The notes under the pieces: generated by a model | Databases searched by the model: none | Seen by the model: the letters and a program-made list of their open reading frames with translations, nothing else | What the model was told of the DNA's origin: nothing | Shown: in pieces, positions 21,868-33,599 of the stretch | How positions within the stretch are numbered: position 1 is the first letter of the stretch | Layout of the letters: the number at the start of each line of letters is the position of its first letter | Assembly (NCBI GenBank): GCA_022695795.1 | Contig: MU404103.1 | Coordinates: forward strand, 124,001 to 188,000 | DNA length: 64,000 nt | DNA from: Biscogniauxia marginata | Taxonomy: Eukaryota; Ascomycota; Sordariomycetes; Xylariales; Xylariaceae | Direction: 5' to 3' | Program-made: the position numbers and the translations under genes

Positions 21868-24800
21868 AAATACTTGAGTAGTTCCTAAGTGTTTTCCTCG
21901 GGTGGGTAACCTTCCTATTTAATAAAGTATTACAATTAACTTTCGACCCGTTTTAAATCTAGTATCTTTTCTACTTTATACTTATCAGGGTTTTCTTTAA
22001 ATTCTAGTTGGTTTTCTAGCATGGCGTTATTTAATACTGGTTTTAAAAGCGAAACATGAAATACAAGATATATTCTAGATCTTTTTAGTAATACTAACTT
22101 ATAATTGATTTTTGAAATAACCTTTTTAATCTTATATAGTCTTAATTTTTTAAATTTAAGTTTTTCGCTAGGTCGCTTTATTTTAATTTAAGGTGTTTTT
22201 AATGTTACGCTTTGTCGTTAACGGAGTAAATAAACCATATTTCCTTTTTTAAGAATTAGTCCCTTAATTCTTTTTTTATTATAGTACTTTATTATTCTAT
22301 CTTGAATGAATTATAATTCTTTTTATAGCCGTTATTATACTACCTAGACTTTTTTGAATAGTACTTCTACTCTCGAGGCCTTTATTTCAATTCTTAGTGC
22401 TTTTGTGAGTTTAATTGATTGTCTTTAAACCTCCGCCCTTTACCTATACACTATTTCGTGTAGTAACATCTTTATATCTTCGTTAATCGAAGTATTATAT
22501 GCTATTTAAGCTATTAATAATAATTTTATTTAATTATTTATTTCCTAGTTAATATAACTTCGTAAATATTGTTTTATTGTTTGGTTTAGTTTCTTCGTTT
22601 ATTTGTTTATTTAGGGGTAATATATTATAAATAACTTTTATTTAATTTTTATTCGTTTTATTAAGCTGGTTTAAAATTTTGACGTAAATAACTTATCTTT
22701 ATTTAAAATAACGCGTTTTAATAATCCATATTTGTTAACGTATTTTTTTAGGAAACCGAAAATTAATTATTTTACTATGTTTAATTCGTTAAATAATAAG
22801 AAGTAAACGTATTTCGTGAGTTTATTAACGATTATTTATATATTATTATAAAGTACTTCTATAGTAAAATCTTTTAACTCTAAAAGTTTTATTACGAAAT
22901 CCCATGTAATTATGTGCCACGCTTTATTAAGTATTTAAGTTAGTTATAATAGTTTATATAGTTTATGTCGTGATGCTTTAACCTTATTATAAATGTTGTA
23001 ATTCTTCATAATTTTTTTGATTATTTGTTGTATTCCTGGAAAGTCGAATTCCTTTTAAAGTTATTTTATTGTTTTGAAAATCCCTTGGTGGCTGTGTAAG
23101 GAATATTCGTGAAATTTTTTAACGAATTCGTCTTATACTCGCTTTAATACATATACTTTTTCTTTATACAAGAGAAGTTTGTCGTTAAATCCTTATTAAA
23201 ACTGTAATTGTTTTTCTTTTTAATTATAATTTTCCTTAAAACGTTATTTCTAGTCTTTTATGTTGATTCACATATAAGTTAATATAATTAATTCGTTATT
23301 TTATTGTTTAAATATTTAAATATCTCTTTTATTGATTTTTGATTTATAATCTCTCCTTTTATTAAGAAGATCTGCTTAGATATTTTCCTTTCCTTTAATG
23401 TACTAAATTTTAAAATTGAACTTAAACAGGAAAATCATTTAACGCTCGTGTCTTTAATTAAGCGTTTATATTATTATAAATCATATAAAGTTCTTATGGT
23501 TTAAATAAATATTAATAGGTTCTTTAATTCCGTTAAGTTATAGTTCTTATTCCTTTAATGCTTTAATAACTATTAATAGTTCCTTATTATAAATCTAATA
23601 ATTTAGTTTAGCATTATATAGTGCTTTAAATAGATATACGACTAAGTACCATTTCTTATTATCTTTTAATTGCTTTAAGACTACTTTAATAGCGAAATTT
23701 AAGACGTTTGTCCTTAGTCGTTTCTTTTTATTTTCATTTAGAAGTTTATATATAACCTTACTAGTTACAACTTTCTTTAGTTATTGAAAAGCTTATTTAG
23801 CTTCTTTAGTAAAATAAAAAGCCTTTCTTGTTTTCGCTAAAGTAGTTAGTTTTATTAATGGTTTAGCGATACGCTCGAAATCTTTAATGAGTTATTTAAT
23901 ATAATTAATAAAGCTAAGAAATATATATACGTTTATAACACTCTTAGGTTTTAGCCAATCCTTAACTATTATTATTTTTCCCTTTTAAATGCGGATTTTT
24001 CTTAAACTTATTATAAACCCTAAATAATTTAGTTTTTTAATATGCTATTTACTTTTAATTAAATAAATAAGTAGGTTCGCCTCTTCCAAGGCTTTTAACA
24101 CTTACTCTATATATTCTTTATACTCCTTCTCGTTTTTTAAGTAAATAAATATAAATTTATCTAGAAACTTACGAAAAATTATTATGATTATATGTTAAAA
24201 TATAATAGGTGCGTTAATAAGTCTAAATAGTATAACTTTATATTTATAATATTTATATATTATTCGAAAAGCTATATATTATTCGTGTTTTTTAGCCATT
24301 TTAATTATATAATATCTATCGCGAAGATCTAGTACTATAAAGATTTAAGCCTTGTTAATTTGTTTTCTTATGAGTTTCATTAATGGTAATAAGTACTCGT
24401 TTTTCTTGGTTATTTTATTGAGATGTTAATAGTTAATTACTCGTCGTCACACTAGGTTTCCTTCTTTATCGATACGTTATTTCCCGTTTTTATCGACTTT
24501 AAGTACTATAATTACTAGGTATCTTAACGAGAATTTTAATTCTTGAATATATCCTTTATTAAGATCCTCTTAAATTATTTTTTATAATGCTTTTTATTTT
24601 TCTTGATTTATAAAATATATTAAAAATAATTTTAGCTATTTTCTTTTTTTAAAGTGAATTTAGTGATCTTATTAACTATATTCTAATAATTCTTTTTTTA
24701 TTTTATTTTTAAATAATTTATAAAAACGAAAGTACTTGCGCGGTACTCTTTTTATTAGATTTTCAAGCTTGGTTACTCGAATTATATAAGCGATATGTTT

Positions 24801-27700
24801 CGTTTTTATATTCGTTTCTTTAGAGTCACTTGCGGTACTTATCTTATAACTTGTAATGGTTGACTTCTCTTGTTTTTAATCTTAATAAAGCGTGTTTATC
24901 TCGAAATTTATTTGTAGATTACTTCTTTTAAGCTAATTCATCTCTAGTATTATGTCGTGATTTAATATATATATAATATTAAAAGTGACTTATTTGGGGT
25001 GTTTTTAAATAGTTATTAAAAGAGGGACTATTTCTCTTAGCACTTTACCATTTTCATAACTAGATATATATCCTTTGAAGTTTTGTAATTAATATAAACT
25101 TTGTTTATATATTTATGGTATTTTGTTTTTCTGAGTTATTTTAATTAAAATATAGCTTTTATTTATTTTTAAGTTTATAAGGGCTTTATATTCCCTTTTA
25201 TTATACTTGATTCTAGTTTTAATAATATTATTAAGTCTTAACTAGACTTTATATAAGGACTTGTTATTCATAGCTTCTCGCTGCCTTATTAGCAAGAGCC
25301 TTTACCGTTTTTTAGTCTTTTACGTTCCTTCTCTTTTGGTTTTCTTTTAGTTATTATAATCCGGATGTCCTTCTATTTTTGGGCTTTTATAAGAGCGTGT
25401 TTCTAGTAATTATTATTTAAATAATCTTTTTAATTACCTTTTACGTAATAAGAGGTAAAAGGTTTATTCTTTATATAAAACCTTATACATTAAAACTTTA
25501 ATTCTTTTTCGAGAGCCTTTTTATAACCTAAATTTGTTTTGTTAACTCGGAATTTCTTAAAGTTTTAAATTATCCTCGAATAAAAAGAATAATTCTTGAG
25601 TTTATTTATTAAAGGTATCTCGATATATCCCCTTAAATTTATATTGATTTTTAAAAGTTTTCCTCTTTTTTTAAGGTATACTTTAATAATTTATTTATAG
25701 CCCCGTTTAATTACACGTGTTTTTACTTATTGCTTTATTAAGTATTTCTCTATAAAGCCGAATAGATTAATGTCGTATTTAGTTCATTCTTCGAGCTATT
25801 ATGAAAGATATAGTCCTTTCCATAATTCCCATAATTCTTCCTTAATCTCGTCTTTTTCGAAACCTGCTTCAAGTAAGTCGTGTACGTCGCATAATACCGA
25901 GATATAACATATATAACTTTTAGTAATTACTTCGTTGCTTCTTTCAAAACCGGGGTAAAAATAACATGTTTAAGGAAAATATAACCATCGTGGGATGTTA
26001 TTATAAATACATTTATTTTTTTTTATATTATTATTTTTTAGTTTTTAAGAATAATAACTAGTTTTATCTTTAAAATTTTTATATATTTAATAAACGTTAT
26101 TAATATAAAAACTCTAATATAACGATATATATTCTTTTAAGCTTTAATGGACATCGTAATTGTTATTTATATAAAACCTTCCGTTTAAGCTATTATATTA
26201 GCTTCTTCTTTAATAAGTTTCGCATTTGTCGTTATTATAATGACTTTAATGTAAATTATTATGGTTTAACTTAATTCCTAAGTCGTATCTTAGCTTGTAA
26301 TTATTATATTTGTATAGTAGTTCGCTTTTATTATATCCTTATTTGGCTTGTTTTGGTGTGAGATATTCTAGATATAAGTGGTTATCCTTTAAGTAGTTTT
26401 TACGGTTAACTTAATAAGATTTATAAACTTCTTTTATAAGGGCCTTCTCATTTTTCTCTGCTTTAATAATGCCGATAATAAACACTTGGTTTATTTCCTT
26501 GTTATTTTTAAATTAAACCTTTGCCTTAACGGCTCTTTTCTCGGGTTAAAAAATCCCTTTTATTTTTAGTTCTTATTTCTTAGGACTTCGGTACTCATTT
26601 TTATAATATCCTTTTTTTTTATAGTTAAAACACTTAATAGTTAATTTATCTCGTTTCTTTTATTCCTTTTAAATAATGTTGATTTTAATGGGATTTAACT
26701 TGGTTTTAGTGCCTTTCCTGGTTCCGGTACCGCTTTTGTGATTTCCTCTTTTTAGTTAATTGCCATTCCTTCGTTATACCGTTTTTTTCTTTTTAAAGTA
26801 CCGTTCGAAGTTCTTGTTATTAATGGTAATTACCATTATAACGTAATTATTAAACTTTTCTAGGTTTTTTTCTTTATATAAGTTTATTTTATATAGCTTA
26901 TTCTTTATATAGTTTTTTAATTTTTAATAAAACAAGTAATATAGGCTTTTAATAAGTAGTTATAATTAACTTGCGAGTTTTTTAAACTTAATAGCGTAAT
27001 TTAAAGCCTTCTTATTTTATCGTAATTTATAAAGTCAAGTTTTAGCTTATTACTTAAGAATTAAATTGCTAAATATAAACTTAAATTGTTTTTTAAACTT
27101 CTTATAATTCTTGAAGACTTTCTTCGTGTCTTTTTAGGCGTTTAATCCGTTTTTTAGATAATCCTTTAACACTAGTTAAAACTAGGTTAAGGCGGTTCCG
27201 GCGAGGAGCTGGAATACCGTGAAAACCTTTTATTCCTTAGTAGTAATTGTTTTATAATAAAACTGTAAATAGGTTCCGGCTTAAATTAGAAATCTTTTTA
27301 GATCGCTTGACTCATTATATTTACTAGGTGTAATTAGTTTAAAACCCTTCACATCGGGGGTTGTTATATTGTTTTTGTCGTTTGAGTTATTAGGGTCGCT
27401 ATCGTTTGAGGGTGGTTTTGGTTGCTTGTTTTTAGAAAGTAAGGATTGTTTTGCTTATTTGTTTTCTTTTTAGGTGTTTTTTTCTCCTTTTTTTCTTTTT
27501 TTTTAAATGATTCTTCGTGTTGAGCTTTCGAGGTGTCCTTTTATAACTCTTTTTTAGTTATAATTGTAATAAACTTTTATGTTGGTTTTTTTAAACCTTT
27601 TTATTGTATTATAAAAAGACTTAAAGTTTTCGTTTAAAAGCTTATTAATTGTTATTCTTTTACTTGTTTCTTTTTTTATTGCCTTTTGGTTTTAGGGGGC
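21868..27700 (-). pseudogene. gag-pol of the inner retrotransposon, inactivated
   Basis: Polyprotein region broken by many stops. Zinc knuckle: the minus frame at 26587-26640 reads C-F-N-Y-x4-Y-x4-Y, a CCHC box with Cys and His replaced by Tyr. Reverse transcriptase: LFRLINAPIIF at about 24205-24240 matches the PFGLTNAPATF block, but the following FIFIYLKNE lacks the YLDD residues, an in-frame loss of seven codons compared with the second copy. Chromodomain at 21870-21982: YKVEKILDLKRV, then YFIK-stop-EGYPPEEN, with TAG where Trp is expected. Protease and integrase motifs were not resolved. Confidence 0.75.
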
Positions 27701-27778
27701 ATGCTTATCCTGGGACCGTTCGATTAAAAGTCCCTCCTTTTAAATCAATGTTAAGCACTAATTAAAGAGCTATTAAAA

Positions 27779-28163
27779 TATGACGAACCTCCTTATATGT
27801 TTTTAATTAGCTAACTTCATAGGTAAGTACGTACTAGGTTTTCTTGATTTAAAAGTAACAATGAGTTAAAATTGGTTTAATTAATTCACAATGTTATATT
27901 CGTTAAAGAGGTTTCAAGGTACTCTCACTATAGTATCAAAGAGTGACTATAGTCTTAGATTGATAGCTAAGGAACAGAAAATGAATAACTAGATACATGA
28001 GAAATCCCATTCTTCTTATACTTAATTTCCTCTTGGGACAGTGCCTAACATCTTTAATCATTCTCTCTTATTCTCTGTGAGAGCAACAGAGAATGCTACT
28101 ATAGGTCACGTGACCCATGTTCACATGACCATCCACCTTTCCAACCCTTGTTGGTTCGTAACA
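27779..28163 (-). repeat. 5' LTR of the inner element (385 bp)
   Basis: The best preserved LTR, from TATGACGAAC to GTTCGTAACA. It contains a perfect 12-bp palindrome GGTCACGTGACC at 28104-28115 and a short foldback (ATTCTCTGTGAGAGC...ACAGAGAAT) just before it. A 61-codon open frame overlapping its end is not a gene. Confidence 0.85.
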
Positions 28164-28168
28164 TTTTA

Positions 28169-31005
28169 TAATTTATATAAACTTTATTTATATATTTATA
28201 ATATGTTATTTTTTAAGTTATTTTAATTAAGATATAGTTTTTATTTATTTTTAAGTTTATAAAGGTTTTATATTCCTTTTTATTATACTTAACTTTAATT
28301 ATAATGGTATTATTAAGTCTTAATTAAACTTTATATAAAGACTTATTATTTATGGCTTTTCGCTGCCTTATTAGCAAGAGTTTTTACCGTTTTTTGGTTT
28401 TTCACGTTTTTTCCCTTTTTAGTTTTTTCGGGTTATTATGGTTTTGATTTCGTTTTATTCTTAGGCTTTTATAAGAGCGTGTCTCTAGTAATTATTATTT
28501 TAATAGTCTCTTTAACTGCTTTTTACGTAATAAGAGGTAAAAAGTTTATTTTTTATATAAAACCTTATATATTAAAACTTTAATTCTTTTTAAGGGCCTT
28601 TTTATAGCTTAAATCTATTTTTTTATTAATTTAAAAACTTTTAAAGTTTTGAATTATTTTTAAATAGAAATATAATTCTCGGGTTTATTTATTAAGAGTA
28701 ATTTAATATTTCTTTATAAGTTTATATATATTTCTAGAAATTTTATTTCCTTTTTAAAATATACTTTAATAATTCGTTTATAATTTAATTTAGTTATATG
28801 TATTTTTACTTGTTATTTTATTAAGTGTTTTTTTATAAAACTAAATAAATTAATATCATATTTAGCTCGTTTTTCGAGTTAGCGTGGAAAATATAGTTTT
28901 TTTTATAATTCTTATAATTTTTTCTTTATTTCGTTTTTTTTGAAACCCGTTTCGAGTAAATCGTGTATATCGTATAATATTAAGGTATAATATATATAAC
29001 CTTTAATAATTATTTTATTACTTTTTTCGGAACTTAAGTAAAAATAATATGTTTTAAAATAATATAGCTATTATGAGACGTTATTATAAATACATTTATT
29101 CTTTTTCGTGTTATTACTTTCTAGTTTTTAAGGATAATAACCGGCTTTATTTTTAAAGCTTTTATATATTTAATAAGCGTCGTTAATATAAAAGCTTTAA
29201 TATAGTGATTTATATTTTTTGTGACTTTATTATTTTATCTTTATTAAAGTAAAATGTTTCGTTTTTTAGTTATTTAACCATTTTTAACTTTGATTTAAGT
29301 TTTTTATTTAATAAACATTATAATTATTATTTATATAAAATTTCTAATATAAGTTATTATATTTACTTTTTTTAATATGTTTCGCACTTATTATCATTAT
29401 AATAGCTTTAATATAATTTATTATGGTTTAATTTAATTTTTAAGTCATGTCTTAATTTATAAGTATTATATTTATATAGTAATTCACTTTCGTTATATCT
29501 TTACTTAGCTTATTTTAATGTAAAGTACTTTAAATACAAGTAACCGTGTTTTAAGTAGTCTTAAAGATTAATTTAATAGTATTTATAGTTTTCGCGTATC
29601 GTAATAAATAAGTAATAATACTTTAAGTAACGTTTATAAATTTCTTTTTTATAATTTTAATAAATATTATAACTTTTTATAGGGACTTTTTTGTCTTTTT
29701 TTGCTTTAATAATAATAATAATAAATATTTAATTTACCTTTTTATTATCTTTAAAATGAACTTTTATTTCGAAAGTTCTTTTTTCGAGTTAAGAAATCCC
29801 TTTTATTTTTGGTTTTTATTTCTTAGGACTTTAATACTCGTTTTTATAATATCCTTTTTTCTTATAATTAAAATACTTAATAATTAATTAATTTTGTTTT
29901 TTTTACTCCTTTTAAGTAATGTTGATTTTAATAAGGTTTAATTTAGTTTTAATGCTTTTATTTGTTTTAGCACTACTTTTATAATTTCTTTTTTTATTAA
30001 TCGCCGTTTTTTCGCTATATTGTTTTTTTCTTTTTAAAATATCGTTTAAAGTTTTCGTTATTAATAATAATTGTTATTATAACGTAATTATTAAACTTTT
30101 TTAGGTTCTTTTCTTTATATAGTTTTATTTTATATAACTCATTTTTTATATGGTTTTTTAGTTTTTAATAAAATAAGTAATATAAGCTTTTAATAAGTAG
30201 TTATAATTAATTTACGAGTTTTTTAAATTTAATAACGTAATTTAAGGCCTTTTTATTTTGTTATAATTTATAAAGTTAAGTTTTAATTTGTTATTTAAGG
30301 ATTAAGTTATTAAATATAAACCTAAGTTGTTTTTTAAACTCTTTATAATCTTTAAAGACTTTTTTTATGTCTTTTTAAGCGCTTAATTTATTATTTAAGT
30401 GATTTTTTAATATTAATTAAAACCAGGTTAAAGTAGTTTTAACGAGAAACTAAGATATTATAAAAACCTTTTATTTTTTAGTGGTAATTATTTCGTGATA
30501 AAATTATAAATAAGTTTCAACTTAAATTAAAAATCCCTTTAAATTATTTAACTTATTATACTTATTAAATATAATTAATTTAAAACCTTTTATATCGGGG
30601 GTTATTATGTCGTTTTCGTTATTTAAACTATTAAGGTCGCTATCGTTTAAAGGTGGCTCCGGCTATTTATCTTTAAAAAGTAAGGGTTATTTTGCTTATT
30701 TGTTTTTTTTTTAGGTGCTTTTTCTTTTTTAAATGATTCTTTTTACTGGGCTTTAAAGGTGTCTTTTTAGGGCTTTTTTTTTAGTTATAATTATAATTAA
30801 TTCTTATGTTAATTCTTTTAAACCTTTTTATTATATTATAAAAGAATTTAAAGCTTTCGTTTAAAAGCTTATTAATTAAGGTTTTTTTACTTGTTTCTTT
30901 TTTTATTACTTTTTAGTTTTAAAAGGTATGTTTATTTTAAGATAGTTTAATTAAAAGTCCCTTTTTTTAAACCAATATTAAACATTAATTAAAGAGTTAT
31001 TAAAA
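28169..31005 (-). mobile_element. 5' half (gag side) of the second/outer copy, resumed after the inner element
   Basis: Begins as the direct continuation of 20725 (compare 25086 onward in the inner element) and matches to 27778. It carries the same zinc-knuckle remnant near 29831-29885. About 150 bp extra near 29200-29330 is absent from the inner copy. Which of the two older elements each part belongs to is uncertain because of the apparent recombination. Confidence 0.65.
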
Positions 31006-31439
31006 TGTAATGAACCTCTTTATATATTCCTAGTTAATTAACTTTATAAATAAATATATATTAGGTTTTCTTAATTTAAAGGTAATAATAAATCAAGGTT
31101 AATTTAAAAGATTTATAATGTTTCGTTTATTAAAAAGTAATTATAATTTTAAATTAATAGCTAAAAAACTAAAATAATTAATTAAATATAAGGAAATTTA
31201 AATTTATTTAAATTTATTTCTTCTTTTTTATATTTCTTATTTTAATATATTAAATACCGTTAAATTTTTAAATCCTCGAGGATCTAACGCACTAGATTCT
31301 TATGAATTCTCAAATTTATAAGAATTTATACCACGTGACGTTATATTGCACCTCCAACTTAAACTATTCGTTCTTTGTATTCTTAGTCCGTGCTTAACAC
31401 CCCTGTTAAAGACCCTTTTAACACTATTAATTTATAACA
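31006..31439 (-). repeat. 5' LTR of the outer element (434 bp)
   Basis: Begins TGTAATGAAC and ends TTTATAACA, followed by CTATA, the same five bases that precede 14598. It has CACGTGACG near 31333. Confidence 0.8.
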
Positions 31440-32850
31440 CTATATAGTTTAATTAAAATAAAATTCAAAAAATAAAAAGTGAAATATATAAAGAAATATA
31501 TAAAAGGGTCCGTGCGTTTTATTTTAATTTTAGTTTTTACGCGTTTTCTTTTCACGTTTTTTAAAATGAATTTTTTCGATTTTACTTTTAATTAAACCGA
31601 ATAATTATATAATTAAAAAAAAGGTCCGAGATTTTTACGATTATTACGTGTAAAGTTATGAACTTTTAAAAAAGTCGATTTTATATGAGAAATTAAGTGG
31701 TTTACTTGCTTATATAACTCACTTACTTATAAGACATGTTAAATAAGGTTAAAAAGCACTAAAAAAGATTTTTATAAATATTATAAATATTTATAATTAA
31801 CTTATAAAAACTATATTACGAGATAAAATTACTTATTTTCGAGAAATAAATCACATTTTTAATAAACGATATAAAACTAAAAATAATTAATTATAAATAA
31901 AAAACATTTAATATAAAAAAGGGAATAACTTTATAAGTTAAAAATAATAATATTATAATTAATAAAAAAAAGGTCTCGAAAAAAAGTAATAACTAAATAA
32001 AAACGATATAATATATATAATTAAATTAATTATAATACGTATATTTATATAGCAAATAAAAATACATTTAATAATATAATAAATAAAAATATAATTAATA
32101 ACATTTATATAATAAATAAAAAGATATTTAATAATTTAAATTTTAAGGATTTATAATTAATTTTATTTATTATTAATTTTTTATTTTAATTTTAAAGGAT
32201 TTTAAACTTGGAAAATATAATAAATTAATTAACTTAAATTACGCGTTAAAAAACTAAATACTTAATATAAAAAAAGTATTTGATTTTTAAAGCGTAAAAC
32301 TAAAAAAAACGATTTAAATAATAATAATTATTAATTAATTTTAATGTTATATAAATATTTTTTAATAATTAAAATTATGAAAGTTGTAAAAACTAACCTA
32401 TTTACTTATATAACTTACTTACTTATAAGACACGTTAATAATAATAAATATATTATTTATAAATTAATTAACTTAAATTATATGTTAAAAACTAAATATT
32501 TTATATAAAAAATATTTAAATTTTAAAATATAAAATTAAAAAAACATTTAAATAATAATAATAATTAATTAATTTTAATATAAAATAAATAATTTTTAAT
32601 AATTAAAAATGTAATAATTATAAAATTTCGTTTATTTATTTATATAATATATATTTAAACTTTTATAAAATACTTTTAATAATTTATTTATTTATTTATA
32701 TATATTTAAAATAAATTTTATTATTATATAAAATTAAAAACTTAGTTTTATTTAACTAACTTTTTATTATAACGTTTATATTATAAGTTTAAAAGAGGTA
32801 TATATTTCGTTCCTTATAACCGACCGTATTAATAGTAATTAAAGCACCTT
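31440..32850. repeat. Right flank of the RIP island: AT-rich repeat with tandem and inverted copies
   Basis: No coding frame. The segment around 32200-32440 and a second around 32440-32660 are diverged direct copies of each other (both contain AATTAACTTAAATTA, TGTTAAAAACTAAATA-like and TTAATTAATTTTAAT stretches). Both are inverted relative to 14200-14470 on the left flank. CTTACTTATAAGACA also occurs at about 31725 and 32415. Confidence 0.6.
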
Positions 32851-33599
32851 TGGTATGACTAGGTTACGAGTTTTATTCATTTTTGTTACCTTTGCATTCG
32901 TTTAGTTATTCCGACGATTACCTAGGTAGGAAGCCTATCTCCTCCACTTCCTTTTGTCACGGAGAGTCTTTTTTAGTTAGATCTCACTAATGGAAATAAT
33001 GAAATAGTACCGAGAAATCCGGTAAGATATTTTACATTAAGATGATACCTATGAATTAGTTAGCACAGCTCTACATACATACACATAAACCTAGGTTAGA
33101 GCTACCACAATTGAACATCCGATACGAACTACCGTTGATTAAGCATGCGACAGGCTTTAAAGCTACTTAGCTTAGGGTGCTTACAGAAACTTGAAAGACT
33201 GTGTTGTCATAGTGCATATCTGATTTGTACCTGCATCCCAGATACCGGTTGTTCAAGCCGTGGTGGGTTAGAGAAAGGGGAAGTCTACCTAATCAACAGT
33301 TCGTCCAAGTGGGCAAGTTTTGAATGCGGGGTCTCCTGCATTCACCGGGAGACTGACACGGATATGGCACCTTTCTATTAGAGCTTCCATGAAGCCCGCA
33401 CTTTTCAAGACTTTCTCAAGGATATAAAACATTTGCAAACCTACCGCGTCAAGATCCGGGCCTTTTCTTTTCCTTCTTTTTTTTTTCGGATGCACAGCTA
33501 CATAGTATATGTCTTGGAGATCGGTTGTGTATAGAGACCTGACGCGCACAGATAAGCACAAACATTACAATCTTGTATATCAGAAACCTATCAATCAAC
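32851..33599. other. Island edge and promoter of the DUF4863 gene
   Basis: Base composition returns to normal over about 100 bp. Frames at 33145-33381 (+) and 33289-33561 (-) overlap and have no domains. The region upstream of 33600 should hold the promoter. Confidence 0.4.

Larger units (their letters stand above)
20726..28163 (-). mobile_element. Inner, youngest Ty3/gypsy chromodomain LTR retrotransposon (7.4 kb)
   Basis: Structurally complete: LTRs at 20726-21151 and 27779-28163, TG...CA-type ends (TGTGACGAAC / GTTCGTAACA, an inverted pair) and 5-bp duplication TTTTA. It lies inside the second copy. On the minus strand, in order from the 5' LTR at the right: gag with a zinc-knuckle remnant near 26587-26640, pol with reverse transcriptase near 24130-24250, and a C-terminal chromodomain at about 21870-21982; hence a chromovirus. 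An extra frame on the opposite strand sits at 21218-21840. It keeps more C and G than the other copies, so it is the latest arrival. Many TAG codons stand where TGG is expected, the RIP signature. Confidence 0.85.
14598..31439 (-). mobile_element. Outer Ty3/gypsy-type LTR retrotransposon, interrupted and chimeric
   Basis: Two matched LTRs (14598-15064 and 31006-31439) bound this 16.8 kb unit, with CTATA duplicated on both sides. Both LTRs share a 3' tail found in no other copy, including a CTTAAATCT-like stretch and the end CACTATTAATTTATAA. Internally, 15065-16743 matches 21152-22861 of the inner intact element (antisense cysteine frame, chromodomain, integrase side of pol). The unit is then interrupted by a second LTR and copy, and by the inner element. 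28164-31005 matches the gag end (25086-27778). Coding runs on the minus strand, so 31006-31439 is the 5' LTR. All frames are destroyed by TAG/TAA codons. Confidence 0.8.

Noticed and set aside
28041..28226. 61-codon frame in the RIP island
   Set aside because: It lies across the end of an LTR and has no protein features.
13400..32900. AT-rich island as a centromere or mitochondrial insertion
   Set aside because: LTR pairs, target-site duplications and gag-pol remnants explain it as nested, RIP-mutated retrotransposons; size and flanking genes give no positive sign of a centromere.
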